From positions 1 to 11,509 of the forward strand of contig JASEHN010000057.1 in NCBI GenBank assembly GCA_030018715.1: a stretch of 11,509 nucleotides of DNA, written 5' to 3'. This DNA is from Thermodesulfobacteriota bacterium. Lineage in GTDB: Bacteria > Desulfobacterota > SM23-61. A model generated the notes under the pieces. The model did not search any database. It saw only the letters and a program-made list of their open reading frames with translations, and had not been told where the DNA came from. Positions 1 to 7,095 of this stretch are shown piece by piece (position 1 is the stretch's first letter; each line of letters starts with the position of its first letter). Both the position numbers and the translations under genes were made by a program.

Positions 1-810
1 CTGGGCTATTCGCCGATGAAAGCCGGATTCTGGTCGATCATCTCCGTCATTCTTATAAGTTTTCTGAAGAAAGAGACCCGGATGAACCTTTCGGCCTTCC
101 TACAGGCCCTGGAGAAGGGAGCGCTGGGCTCGCTGGAAGTGGTAATGGCCTGTGCCTGTGCCGGAATCGTCATCGGCATCATTACCCAAACCGGCCTGGG
201 CCTTAAATTTTCCGGAATGATCATTGATGCTTCCGGCGGGATTCTCCTTGTAACCCTGATTTTTACTATGGGGGTATCTCTGATTCTGGGCATGGGCCTG
301 ACCACTTCAGCCGCTTATATCCTCACGGTTATCCTGGGAGCTCCGGCCCTGGTCAAATTGGGAGTCTTGCCGCTGGCCGCTCATATGTTTGTTTTTTATT
401 ACGCCTGCCTTTCCACCATCACCCCGCCGGTAGCGCTGGCAGCTTATGCCGGAGCAGGGATTGCCCAGGCTAACCCCTTTCGGGTTGGTTTTGAAGCAAT
501 GCGCCTGGCCGCGGTCGCTTATTTTGTTCCTTTCCTTTTCATCTTCGCTCCTGTCCTTCTTTTTCAGGGAGCCCCACTGGAAATTTTAACGGCTTTTTTC
601 ACGGCGGTGATCGGATGCATGGCTTTGGGTGGAGGGCTTCAGGGTTTTTTCCTCATCCCGACTTATTTTTTGGAAAGGGTCTTGCTCATTGCTTCTGGGG
701 TCTTATTGATCAAACCTGGTTGGATTACCGATGGTTTGGGAATTGGCTTTCTCCTCCTAATTTTTGTAGTTCAATGGTTCCGTAAAGCACGGTCCAAGTC
801 GAAAAAATAA
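1..810 (+). CDS. TRAP transporter fused permease, C-terminal part (partial at window start)
   Basis: Inner-membrane permease of a tripartite ATP-independent periplasmic (TRAP) transporter, which uses an ion gradient to import organic acids delivered by a periplasmic binding protein. The reading frame is open from base 1, so the true start lies outside the window; the methionine at base 16 is probably internal. The visible 269 residues are almost all membrane segments. They match the DctM-like half of fused TRAP permeases: a glycine-rich stretch with MGLTTSAAYIL, then a segment ending in STITPPVALAAYAGAGIAQ, typical of this family. A hydrophobic tail (LERVLLIASGVLLIKPGW) and a basic end (RKARSKSKK) follow, consistent with the extra C-terminal helices of the fused type. 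Fused permeases are usually well over 600 residues, so more than half is missing here. The gene ends with TAA inside a terminator hairpin and converges on the acyl-CoA ligase gene. The substrate cannot be told from this part. Confidence 0.88.
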   Translation: MGYSPMKAGFWSIISVILISFLKKETRMNLSAFLQALEKGALGSLEVVMACACAGIVIGIITQTGLGLKFSGMIIDASGGILLVTLIFTMGVSLILGMGLTTSAAYILTVILGAPALVKLGVLPLAAHMFVFYYACLSTITPPVALAAYAGAGIAQANPFRVGFEAMRLAAVAYFVPFLFIFAPVLLFQGAPLEILTAFFTAVIGCMALGGGLQGFFLIPTYFLERVLLIASGVLLIKPGWITDGLGIGFLLLIFVVQWFRKARSKSKK

Positions 811-838
811 AGGTGGGGGGAATCGCCTTTTTATTTTT
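809..838. terminator. Bidirectional intrinsic terminator between convergent genes
   Basis: A 7-bp stem pairs AAAGGTG (809-815) with CGCCTTT (824-830), including one G-T pair, around an 8-nt loop. On the plus strand it is followed by TTATTTTT, which ends the TRAP permease transcript. On the minus strand the same stem is followed by ATTTTTTC, so it can also stop transcripts coming from the ligase gene, whose stop codon is about 60 nt away. Confidence 0.75.
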
Positions 839-899
839 GTCTGATTATCCATTTTTAACATCAGGCTATCGTTGCAAAATTATCAATGGTCAATGATTT

Positions 900-2417
900 T
901 TAATGCTCATCCCTTAATAGGGTTTTTAAAACCTTTCCCGAGGGGTTGCGGGGAAGGGCCGCTAAAAATTCAACCGATTTGGGCTTTTTATAACTGGCCA
1001 GAAGGCTTTTGCAGTATTCCACCACTTCTTCTTCGCTCATGGCCGCGCCTTCTTTTAAGACCACAAAAGCCTTCACCGATTCTCCCCAGAGCTTATCCGG
1101 GGTGCCCACGACCGCGGCCTCTTGAATTTTAGGATGGCGGTAAAGAACTTCTTCAATCTCCCGGGGGTAAATATTCTCTCCCCCGCTGATGATCATATCT
1201 TTCTTCCGGTCGACGATGTAGACAAAGCCCTCCTCGTCCAGGCGCGCCAGATCGCCCGTGTGCAGCCATCCTCCTTTAAGCGCCTCCCTGGTCGCCTGGG
1301 CATCTTTGTAATACCCCTTCATGACGTTGGGGCCTTGACAGATTAATTCGCCAACCTCTCCCACGGGAACTTCCCTGTCCTTTTCATCCACAACCTTTAC
1401 CTGCACAAAAGGGAGAGGGGGACCGACGCTCTCTCTTTTTCGGAGAGAATCCTCCGCCTTAAGAATAGTCACGCTGGGCGATGCTTCTGTGCAACCATAT
1501 ACGTCGTAAATGCCCTTAATGTTGGGGAAGAGTTTTAATAGCCTGGCTTTGCTCTCGTCGGGAAGGATAGATGCTCCGGTCGTGCATTTGGTGATGGACC
1601 GGGTGTCGTATTTTTCTATATCGGGAAGGGCGAATAAAAGGTGAAACACAGCCGGCGCACCAGAAATCACGGTTACCTGCTTCCTGGCAATGATTTCCAT
1701 TATCTGCCTGGGGTCGAAAGTTTTAATCAGAATGCTCGTTCCGGGCAAGGCGACACGTATCGTGAAATGGTTATTCAGAGCAGCCGTGTGATAGAGCGGG
1801 CCGATGACCAGCGAAACTTCTCCTTCTTTTTCCTCCCGCCCGAGAATGGTATTGAACAGATTCCAGAGAACGTTTCCATGGGTAATCACAGCCCCTTTGG
1901 GCTTCCCCGTAGTCCCGGAGGTATACATCAACTGGCATTCGTCTTCTTCGGAAACCAGGATATTGGGCTCGTCGTTTCCCAATTCAGCCAAAAGCGTTTC
2001 GTAATGAATATCTCGGCCGCATGGATCCTTGCCGGTAGAAAGGTAATATTCGATTTTTGTGATCCCGGACCGGATGGATTGGACGAGAGGGATAAATTCC
2101 TCTCCGTGGACAAAAAAGCGGGCATCGGAGTGATCGAGGATGTAAAGGACTTCTTCGGCTGCGAGACGAAAGTTGATCGGGGTAAAAACCCCACCTGCCT
2201 TGGCCGTTCCCAAATAGGTCTCGACAAAGTGATTCGAATTGTAAAGCAGGACAGCGACCTTATCTCCTTTTCGCAGCCCGAAACGCAGAAGGGAATTGGC
2301 CCATTGATTAGCCCGCTGATTGAATTCCCGGAAAGTATACCTTTTATCTTCAAAAAGAAGGGCAGCCCGTTCGGGAAACTTATTGGCCGCAAGAGTCAGG
2401 ATGTGGCCTACATTCAT
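900..2417 (-). CDS. AMP-forming acyl-CoA ligase (fatty/aryl acid-CoA synthetase)
   Basis: Member of the ANL superfamily: a carboxylic acid is activated with ATP to an acyl-AMP and transferred to coenzyme A. The 505-residue length is normal. The order of motifs is complete: phosphate-binding loop YTSGTTGKPKG (about residues 165-175), A5-type motif YGCTE (307-311), GWLHTGD with the ribose-binding Asp389, hinge DRKKDMI (403-409), SGGENIYPREIE (411-422), and the C-terminal catalytic lysine in NPSGK (Lys495). It looks functional. Sequence style fits medium/long-chain fatty-acyl or aromatic-acid ligases; the substrate cannot be decided by eye. The ATG at 2417 has only a weak purine-rich stretch upstream. 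It is the last gene of the minus-strand cluster after the liv transporter, EthD-like and hydrolase genes, which suggests it activates an acid brought in or produced by that cluster (inference). Confidence 0.93.
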   Translation of the reverse strand: MNVGHILTLAANKFPERAALLFEDKRYTFREFNQRANQWANSLLRFGLRKGDKVAVLLYNSNHFVETYLGTAKAGGVFTPINFRLAAEEVLYILDHSDARFFVHGEEFIPLVQSIRSGITKIEYYLSTGKDPCGRDIHYETLLAELGNDEPNILVSEEDECQLMYTSGTTGKPKGAVITHGNVLWNLFNTILGREEKEGEVSLVIGPLYHTAALNNHFTIRVALPGTSILIKTFDPRQIMEIIARKQVTVISGAPAVFHLLFALPDIEKYDTRSITKCTTGASILPDESKARLLKLFPNIKGIYDVYGCTEASPSVTILKAEDSLRKRESVGPPLPFVQVKVVDEKDREVPVGEVGELICQGPNVMKGYYKDAQATREALKGGWLHTGDLARLDEEGFVYIVDRKKDMIISGGENIYPREIEEVLYRHPKIQEAAVVGTPDKLWGESVKAFVVLKEGAAMSEEEVVEYCKSLLASYKKPKSVEFLAALPRNPSGKVLKTLLRDEH

Positions 2418-2432
2418 AGAAATTTTCTCTTG

Positions 2433-2540
2433 GGGTCCATTGGGGTCGCCAATTAAAAGGTTCCTAAAATAAAGAGACCTATAAAGAGATTCCTAAATAT
2501 CTCTTATATTTGACCCCTTGGACCCTCGCCCCCTGGGGCG
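2433..2540. repeat. Nested inverted repeats between hydrolase and ligase genes
   Basis: This intergenic stretch is full of symmetry. Outer arms GGGTCCATTGGGGTC (2433-2447) and GACCCCTTGGACCC (2512-2525) are complementary except for one extra base near the middle. Inside lies a perfect 7-bp inverted repeat AAGAGAT/ATCTCTT (2484-2490, 2499-2505). TTCCTAAA occurs twice (2461-2468, 2490-2497) and AAAGAGA twice (2471-2477, 2483-2489). Next to the hydrolase stop codon is a 6-bp GC hairpin CGCCCC/GGGGCG (2527-2540). None is followed by a clean T run on the minus strand, so it is not a standard terminator; RNA processing or partial attenuation before the ligase gene is possible. Confidence 0.6.
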
Positions 2541-2541
2541 T

Positions 2542-3276
2542 TTATTTATATTCGAAAATATCCCCTGGTTTCCACCGAACCACGGAAACGTGGGGAGCCC
2601 GGATTTTAATCTCCTGCACAAGTTTATTCAGGTCGAGTTTCTGGTTGGGGAAGGTATCATAATGGATGGGGATGAAGTATTTGGGGTGGAGTAGGGAAGC
2701 AGCATATCCAGCCTCCCGGTAACCCATGTTGTACTTTCCTCCAACGGGAAGAATGGCCACTTCCGGGCTGTAAAGATCCCGGATAATCGCCATATCTCCA
2801 AAAACGCCCGTGTCCCCGCCGTAGTAAATAGAGGGTCCATCCTTAAACTCGACTACATAACCGACAGAGCCTGAACCGGGCATCACTGTCCTATCTTTCT
2901 TATATTCATCTCCCATGATGTCCGATGTGTGTGCTGCGTTTACCATGGTTATGGTGAACACATCGGCCTCCCAGCTACCACCGATATTCAAAGGGGTGGA
3001 CCCTTCATCGTATTTGATTCCGTATTTCTCCGCATACATCCCGATCTCCGGGCTGCAGACAAGTGGAGCTCCGGTCTTTTTGACGATTTCCAGGGAATCG
3101 CCGATATGGTCGATATGGCCATGAGTCACGCAGACCGCGTCCGCCTTTTTGACCCCCGTGAGCTTGATGGAACAAACCGGATTATCCTGAATCCAGGGAT
3201 CGAAAAAGACAATTTTGCCTCCCCCTTCAACTTTTATCGAGGCATGCCCCAGCCAGGTGATTTTTATTTTGCTCAT
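2542..3276 (-). CDS. UPF0173-type metal-dependent hydrolase (metallo-beta-lactamase fold)
   Basis: Cytoplasmic hydrolase of the metallo-beta-lactamase fold, 244 residues, close to the usual size of the UPF0173/UlaG-like group. Metal ligands are all visible: an early WLGHAS (His11), THGHIDH (residues 51-57, giving the HxHxDH motif), His116 in NAAHTSD, Asp155 in YYGGDTG, and His205 in IPIHYD. No signal peptide is seen. Members of this fold hydrolyse lactones, thioesters, phosphodiesters or similar bonds; the natural substrate of this group is not generally established. Its ATG overlaps the stop of the EthD-like gene (ATGA), and its ribosome binding site AAGGAGG lies inside the lysine-rich end of that gene, so the two are probably translationally coupled. 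Family assignment is firm, function open. Confidence 0.9.
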   Translation of the reverse strand: MSKIKITWLGHASIKVEGGGKIVFFDPWIQDNPVCSIKLTGVKKADAVCVTHGHIDHIGDSLEIVKKTGAPLVCSPEIGMYAEKYGIKYDEGSTPLNIGGSWEADVFTITMVNAAHTSDIMGDEYKKDRTVMPGSGSVGYVVEFKDGPSIYYGGDTGVFGDMAIIRDLYSPEVAILPVGGKYNMGYREAGYAASLLHPKYFIPIHYDTFPNQKLDLNKLVQEIKIRAPHVSVVRWKPGDIFEYK

Positions 3277-3638
3277 CGTTTCTTCCCTCCTTTTCCTCTG
3301 ACCGTCTTTTTCTTCGGGCTGGCGGGCAGCTTTACCTCCTGGTCTTTGATGAAGACCGGGGTGAAGTCCTTCACCCTGGGCATCAGGTCATTCGTGGCCT
3401 CCACGGCCACCTGAGAGCTAAACGCTTTCAGGGCGGCTTTAACGCTATCAAACCATAACTCGTTTACCCGGTACCAGGCCGGCTCTCCGGCCGGAGAGCC
3501 GGCGACTTTCCCGATGACATACCTCCGTAGTCCGGGGATCTTGGCAGCATCCCGGGCGTGCTTCTTGACAAAGTACTTTTCAAATTCGGCTTCGTCCGTC
3601 CCCGGGGGAAGATTGAACATGGCAACGAGCTTAACCAT
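3273..3638 (-). CDS. EthD domain-like small protein
   Basis: A 121-residue protein that begins MVKLVAMFNLPPGTDEAEFEKYF and contains KKHARDAAKIPGLRRY, the pattern of EthD/dimeric alpha-beta barrel proteins (strand, PPG-like turn, helix with a conserved HxxxxxxxPGLRxY segment). EthD itself is linked to ethyl tert-butyl ether degradation, but most members have no proven reaction; ferredoxin-like dimeric barrels often act as small catabolic accessory enzymes. The last residues are strongly basic (KKKTVRGKGGKKR) and overlap the ribosome binding site of the next gene, so the tail may be shaped by that site. The frame can be extended by three codons to a GTG at 3647, but that GTG sits inside the Shine-Dalgarno sequence, so the ATG at 3638 is the better start. 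It lies between livF and the hydrolase, with a repeat-filled gap upstream. Confidence 0.82.
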   Translation of the reverse strand: MVKLVAMFNLPPGTDEAEFEKYFVKKHARDAAKIPGLRRYVIGKVAGSPAGEPAWYRVNELWFDSVKAALKAFSSQVAVEATNDLMPRVKDFTPVFIKDQEVKLPASPKKKTVRGKGGKKR

Positions 3639-3646
3639 TTTCGGCA

Positions 3647-3654
3647 CCTCCTTT
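3647..3654 (-). promoter_or_regulatory. Ribosome binding site deciding the EthD-like gene start
   Basis: AAAGGAGG on the minus strand lies 8 nt before the ATG at 3638. A competing in-frame GTG at 3647 overlaps this sequence and therefore cannot use it, which favours the shorter 121-residue protein. Confidence 0.75.
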
Positions 3655-3669
3655 AGATTAATAAAAGCA

Positions 3670-3750
3670 AAGAATTCAGCATCCAGGAGTCAGAATTCAG
3701 AATAAATATTTTCCCCGTTCTAACTCCTGAATTCTGCCTTCTGTATTCTG
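3670..3750. repeat. Seven-nucleotide-periodic repeat in two opposed arms
   Basis: The gap between livF and the EthD-like gene is made of 7-nt units with consensus close to CAGRAKN. The plus-strand arm has five units in register from 3670 to 3704, among them CAGGAGT (3684-3690) and CAGAATT (3691-3697). The second arm, 3716-3750, carries five such units on the minus strand, again including CAGAATT (3736-3730) and CAGGAGT (3729-3723). A short AT-rich centre (3705-3715) separates them. The opposed arms can partly base-pair, so transcripts could fold here. The array begins 3 nt after the livF stop codon. The unit phase is seen directly; its function is unknown. It may be a dispersed intergenic element or a structure separating transporter from enzyme expression. 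Confidence 0.7.
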
Positions 3751-3753
3751 TCT

Positions 3754-4458
3754 TTAAAGGGCCAGATACGTCTTGTATGCTTCCTCATCTTTGCGGAAAT
3801 CAGCCACACTTCCCCGGTAGCGTACGACGCCCTTCTCCAGGATATAAAGGCGGTCGCTTAACTGTAAGGAAAATCTGGCATTCTGCTCGCACAAAAGAAT
3901 CGTCATCCCCTCCTGCCTTAGTTTCATGATTTGATTGCCGAGTTGGTGTACAACGATAGGAGCCAAACCTTCTGACGGCTCGTCCAACAAAAGGAGATTG
4001 GGGTTTCCCATGAGAGTGCGGGCGATGGTGAGCATCTGCTGCTCCCCACCGCTTAAATAGCCTCCCCTGCGTTTTTGGATCGGCTTCAGCGCCGGAAAGA
4101 GTTCAAAGACTCTTTCCATGGTCCATCCTTGCCCGGTTTTCTTGGCAGATTTAATGGCTACATCCAGGTTTTCCCAAACCGTCAAGTCGGAGAATATCCG
4201 CCGATCCTCTGGGACAAAACCGATTCCCATCCTGGCGATCTGGTGAGGCAGCTTCCTTGCAATCTCCTTGCCTTTCCAGGTAATCGACCCGGAATGCGGA
4301 GGGGTTAGACCCATGATTGACCGCAGCGTGGTGGTCTTGCCAACACCGTTTCTACCGAGGAGGGAAACGACTTCTCCTGTTTCGACTTTTAAGGAAACTC
4401 CGAACAGAATCTGGCTCAACCCATAAGAGGTATAAATATCGGTCACCTCTAAGATCAT
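3754..4458 (-). CDS. livF: Branched-chain amino acid-type ABC transporter ATP-binding protein LivF
   Basis: One of the two ATPases that drive import by a Liv/HAAT-family ABC transporter; it acts on the cytoplasmic face of the LivHM pore. The 234-residue length is standard. Visible motifs: Walker A GRNGVGKT (residues 35-42), Q-loop region FVPEDRRIF (81-89), signature LSGGEQ (135-140), Walker B LLLLDEPSEGLAP (155-167), and CEQN (190-193) at the switch position, a form usual for LivF. Its ATG overlaps the livG stop by 4 bp (ATGA) and a GGAGAAGG-like binding site lies in the end of livG, so translation is coupled. It is the last transporter gene; the heptad repeat follows directly. The substrate may be branched-chain amino acids, but such systems in anaerobes also import aromatic acids, amides or urea. 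Confidence 0.94.
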   Translation of the reverse strand: MILEVTDIYTSYGLSQILFGVSLKVETGEVVSLLGRNGVGKTTTLRSIMGLTPPHSGSITWKGKEIARKLPHQIARMGIGFVPEDRRIFSDLTVWENLDVAIKSAKKTGQGWTMERVFELFPALKPIQKRRGGYLSGGEQQMLTIARTLMGNPNLLLLDEPSEGLAPIVVHQLGNQIMKLRQEGMTILLCEQNARFSLQLSDRLYILEKGVVRYRGSVADFRKDEEAYKTYLAL

Positions 4459-5192
4459 CGTCCTTCTCCCAGGTAGATCTTTTGCACCTCAGAGTTTTTC
4501 CGGACTTCCTCTGGGGTATCCTCGGCAATCAGCCGCCCCTGGTGCAGGACCATAATCCTTTCAGCAATCGAGAAGACCACCTCCATATCGTGTTCGGTGA
4601 ATAGAAGGGTGAGTCCTTTTTCTTTGGTGATTCGCCCGATCAGCTCAATGGTCTGGTGGGTCTCCTGGGCGGACATACCGGCAGTGGGCTCATCCAGGAG
4701 AAGCAGCTCAGGCTCACTGGCCAAGGCAATTCCCAGTTCGAGCTGTTTTTGGAATCCATAGGAAAGAGATCCGCTTACCGTCTCCCCATAATCTTTTAGG
4801 CCGACTCTTTTTAAGATCGCCTGGGTTTCCTCCCGAAAAAAAGATTCTACCGGCTTGAGGAAATTTAAACTTTTCCCGCGGTGTACCAGAACCGCCGCTT
4901 GAATATTTTGGAAGACTGTCAAGCGCGGGAAGATGTTGGTTCTCTGGAAGGAACGGCCCATTCCCAGCCGGCAAATCCGGTGGGGGGGCATATGGGTGAT
5001 GTCCATTCCCTTGAAAAACAATTTTCCTTCATCCACTGGAAGATGACCGGTGATCAGGTTGAAAAGGGTAGTTTTCCCGGCGCCGTTAGGGCCGATGATG
5101 GCACAAATTTCCCCTCTTTTGATGGAAAAGCTTACGCCGTTTACAGCCACGAATCCATCGAAAGATTTCTTTACTTTTTCTACGGCCAGCAT
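4455..5192 (-). CDS. livG: Branched-chain amino acid-type ABC transporter ATP-binding protein LivG
   Basis: Partner ATPase of LivF, 245 residues. Motifs: Walker A GPNGAGKTT (34-42), Q-loop segment GRSFQRTNIFPRLTVFQNI (79-97), signature-region LSYGFQKQLELG (143-154), Walker B LLLLDEPTAGM (163-173), and the switch histidine in TEHDM (His201). The long insertion between Q-loop and signature and the C-terminal segment VQKIYLG are typical of LivG. The signature is slightly odd: LivG proteins usually read LSYGEQRQ, and here the fifth position is Phe147. Its ATG shares one base with the livM stop (TAATG), with AAAAGGAA about 8 nt upstream, showing tight coupling. It is expected to work as a heterodimer with LivF. 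Confidence 0.94.
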   Translation of the reverse strand: MLAVEKVKKSFDGFVAVNGVSFSIKRGEICAIIGPNGAGKTTLFNLITGHLPVDEGKLFFKGMDITHMPPHRICRLGMGRSFQRTNIFPRLTVFQNIQAAVLVHRGKSLNFLKPVESFFREETQAILKRVGLKDYGETVSGSLSYGFQKQLELGIALASEPELLLLDEPTAGMSAQETHQTIELIGRITKEKGLTLLFTEHDMEVVFSIAERIMVLHQGRLIAEDTPEEVRKNSEVQKIYLGEGR

Positions 5193-6118
5193 TAACGATT
5201 CCTTTTAAGGAAAGTTAGCTGACTTCTCAGAAATCCCAGGATTCCACCCGGGAAAAAGAAGAGAAGGAGCGTAAGGATGGTCCCCATAATCAGAGGCCAA
5301 TACTGGGTATAGGAAGTCACCAGCATTCTCAAATAGAGTATAACCGCTGCTCCCACCATTGGCCCGAAGAAGCTGTACATCCCCCCCAGGATGGTCATGA
5401 TGAGCACTTCGGCCGAGTGGGACCAGAACAGTAAATCCGGGAAGATGCTATGGTTGAAAATTCCAAAAAGGGCTCCGGGAATGGCTGAGAAGAACCCTGA
5501 GATCATGAAGGCAATGAGCTGAAACTTTTTAACGTTGATGCCGATGAATTCAGTCCGTTCCGGGTTCTCCCTTATGGTTGTCAGCATTCTGCCGAGCGGA
5601 GAGTTGACCAGTTTGCGCAAGAGGAATAAAGAGAGGACCACAACAAAAAGGGTAAAGTAGTAGAATCGAGTCGGAGAATCCAGGTGCTGGGGAAAAGGGA
5701 TACCGATCAGACCATTGTCCCCGCCAGTCAGAGAATTCCATTTGAAAACAATGGCCCAGACAATCTGGGAGAAAGCCAGGGTCAGCATGGCAAAGTAAAT
5801 CTTCGTCAGCCGGATGCAGAAGAAACCAATGATCAACGCGGCAACGGCCCCAAAAACGGCTGCGGCCGCGAAAGCTATAGGAAAAGCGACCGAGGCCTTT
5901 TTCATCAGCAGGGCACAGGTGTAAGCTCCGATCCCGAAGTAAGCTGCCTGCCCGAAGGAAACCAACCCCGTGTAGCCTAATAAAAGATTGAGGCTAACCG
6001 CGAAAAGCCCCATAATCAGGATATCCGTCCCCAGAAAGATATAGAAACGGGACTCGCTCATCGGAAGCAGAGCCAGGCAGAGAATGATTATGACCAGAAA
6101 CCAGTTTTCTCTGGGCAT
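5192..6118 (-). CDS. livM: Branched-chain amino acid-type ABC transporter permease LivM
   Basis: Inner-membrane permease subunit, 308 residues, almost entirely hydrophobic segments. The family hallmark GYTGLVSFGQAAYFGIGAY lies at about residues 48-66. A cytoplasmic loop near residues 176-196 carries the LGRMLTTIRENPERTEFIGI stretch that contacts the ATPases, followed by IPGALFGIF and ILGGMYSFFGPMVGA near 215-260. The protein ends in a short basic tail. It forms the pore with LivH. The ATG at 6118 lies 4 bp after the livH stop, with AAAAGG just upstream; the stop overlaps the livG start by one base. Length and motifs are complete, so it should be functional. Confidence 0.93.
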   Translation of the reverse strand: MPRENWFLVIIILCLALLPMSESRFYIFLGTDILIMGLFAVSLNLLLGYTGLVSFGQAAYFGIGAYTCALLMKKASVAFPIAFAAAAVFGAVAALIIGFFCIRLTKIYFAMLTLAFSQIVWAIVFKWNSLTGGDNGLIGIPFPQHLDSPTRFYYFTLFVVVLSLFLLRKLVNSPLGRMLTTIRENPERTEFIGINVKKFQLIAFMISGFFSAIPGALFGIFNHSIFPDLLFWSHSAEVLIMTILGGMYSFFGPMVGAAVILYLRMLVTSYTQYWPLIMGTILTLLLFFFPGGILGFLRSQLTFLKRNR

Positions 6119-6122
6119 CTAT

Positions 6123-7016
6123 TTACCTTTTAAGGGGTTTTCCCAGAAGACCCCAGGGGCGAAGGATCAGAACCACCGCCATCAGGATATAAATAAATAC
6201 CATTGACAGGCGGGGGAGTACCAGAATTCCAAAAGAAATAACCTGGCCTAAAATTACCGCTCCGAGTAACGTCCCCCAAAAACTTCCCAACCCGCCGATT
6301 ACCACCACGATGAAGGCACTGATGATAATCTCCACATCCATTCCTGGAACGATGGCCGCGATGGGGGCTACCAGAGCTCCACCCAAACCGGCCATCCAGG
6401 CTCCGATGGTGAAAACAACCGTAAAAAGCCAGCTTACATTGACCCCCAGGGTTCCCAGCATCTCCCGGTCCAGAGCCGCAGCCCGGATAATCCTTCCCCA
6501 GCGGGTGTGGGTCATAATTAACCAGAAGAGAAGAGCGATGCCCGGACCGAGGAGAATGATGAAAATATTGTATTCGGGAAAATACTGGCCGAAGATCTGC
6601 ACGGCCCCTTTGAGGATAGCCGGCCTGGAGATGGATAGCTGTCCTGTCCCCCAGATGATTTTGGCAAAGTCGCCCAAGATCAGCACCAGAGCATATGTAA
6701 AGAGAAGTTGATTCAATTCTTCCCGAACGTAAAGGCGGCTTAAAAGAAGCATTTCAATGATCCCTCCGATGAGGGCAACGGAGACCGAAGCAAAAAGAAC
6801 GGCCCACCAGAAATAGGCAGGGGAATTGATGAAATAGGAAACGAACTGGTAGGTGAGATAGGCCCCTAACATGTAGAATGAGCCGTGGGCAAAATTCAGA
6901 ACGCGCAGAATACCGAAGATCAAAGAGAGGCCGGAGGCGATGAGAAAAAGGAACATCGCATACGTCAGGCCACTCAAGCATTGAATGAGAAGAAACGAGG
7001 GGTCAGGAAGTTGCAT
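6123..7016 (-). CDS. livH: Branched-chain amino acid-type ABC transporter permease LivH
   Basis: The second pore-forming inner-membrane subunit, 297 residues with about eight hydrophobic segments. It has the LivH hallmark LRVLNFAHGSFYMLGAY at about residues 37-53, the loop TRWGRIIRAAALDREMLGTLG near residues 171-191, and the C-terminal GGLGSFWGTLLGAVILG near 240-257. The ATG at 7016 is preceded by only a weak purine run (GGTAAAGA), and a 12-bp hairpin lies just upstream in the transcript. Its production is therefore likely lower than that of the binding protein, as is usual for such operons (inference). It is followed at 4 bp by livM. Confidence 0.93.
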   Translation of the reverse strand: MQLPDPSFLLIQCLSGLTYAMFLFLIASGLSLIFGILRVLNFAHGSFYMLGAYLTYQFVSYFINSPAYFWWAVLFASVSVALIGGIIEMLLLSRLYVREELNQLLFTYALVLILGDFAKIIWGTGQLSISRPAILKGAVQIFGQYFPEYNIFIILLGPGIALLFWLIMTHTRWGRIIRAAALDREMLGTLGVNVSWLFTVVFTIGAWMAGLGGALVAPIAAIVPGMDVEIIISAFIVVVIGGLGSFWGTLLGAVILGQVISFGILVLPRLSMVFIYILMAVVLILRPWGLLGKPLKR

Positions 7017-7042
7017 TCTTTACCGGTGCCGGCCAGCAAGTA

Positions 7043-7081
7043 CTGGATGCCTGCTCAATAGATCTGCGGGCAGGCATCCAG
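7043..7081. repeat. 12-bp perfect hairpin between binding-protein gene and livH
   Basis: CTGGATGCCTGC (7043-7054) and GCAGGCATCCAG (7070-7081) are exact reverse complements around a 15-nt loop. It sits 15 nt after the stop of the binding-protein gene and about 27 nt before livH. No T run follows on either strand, so it is not a standard terminator. Stem-loops in this position in binding-protein operons often stabilise the upstream mRNA or reduce downstream expression; it may also be a dispersed palindromic repeat. Confidence 0.75.
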
Positions 7082-7095
7082 GAGAATTCAAAAGG

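Noticed and set aside
1641..2456. 271-residue plus-strand open frame
   Set aside because: It lies opposite the acyl-CoA ligase, whose motifs are complete; the plus-strand product has no recognisable domain.
2527..2540. Intrinsic terminator for the hydrolase gene
   Set aside because: The GC hairpin is followed by AGGGTCC on the minus strand, not by a T run; the T-rich side belongs to the plus strand, where no gene precedes it.
3670..3750. CRISPR array
   Set aside because: Units are only 7 nt with no spacers and the two arms face opposite directions.
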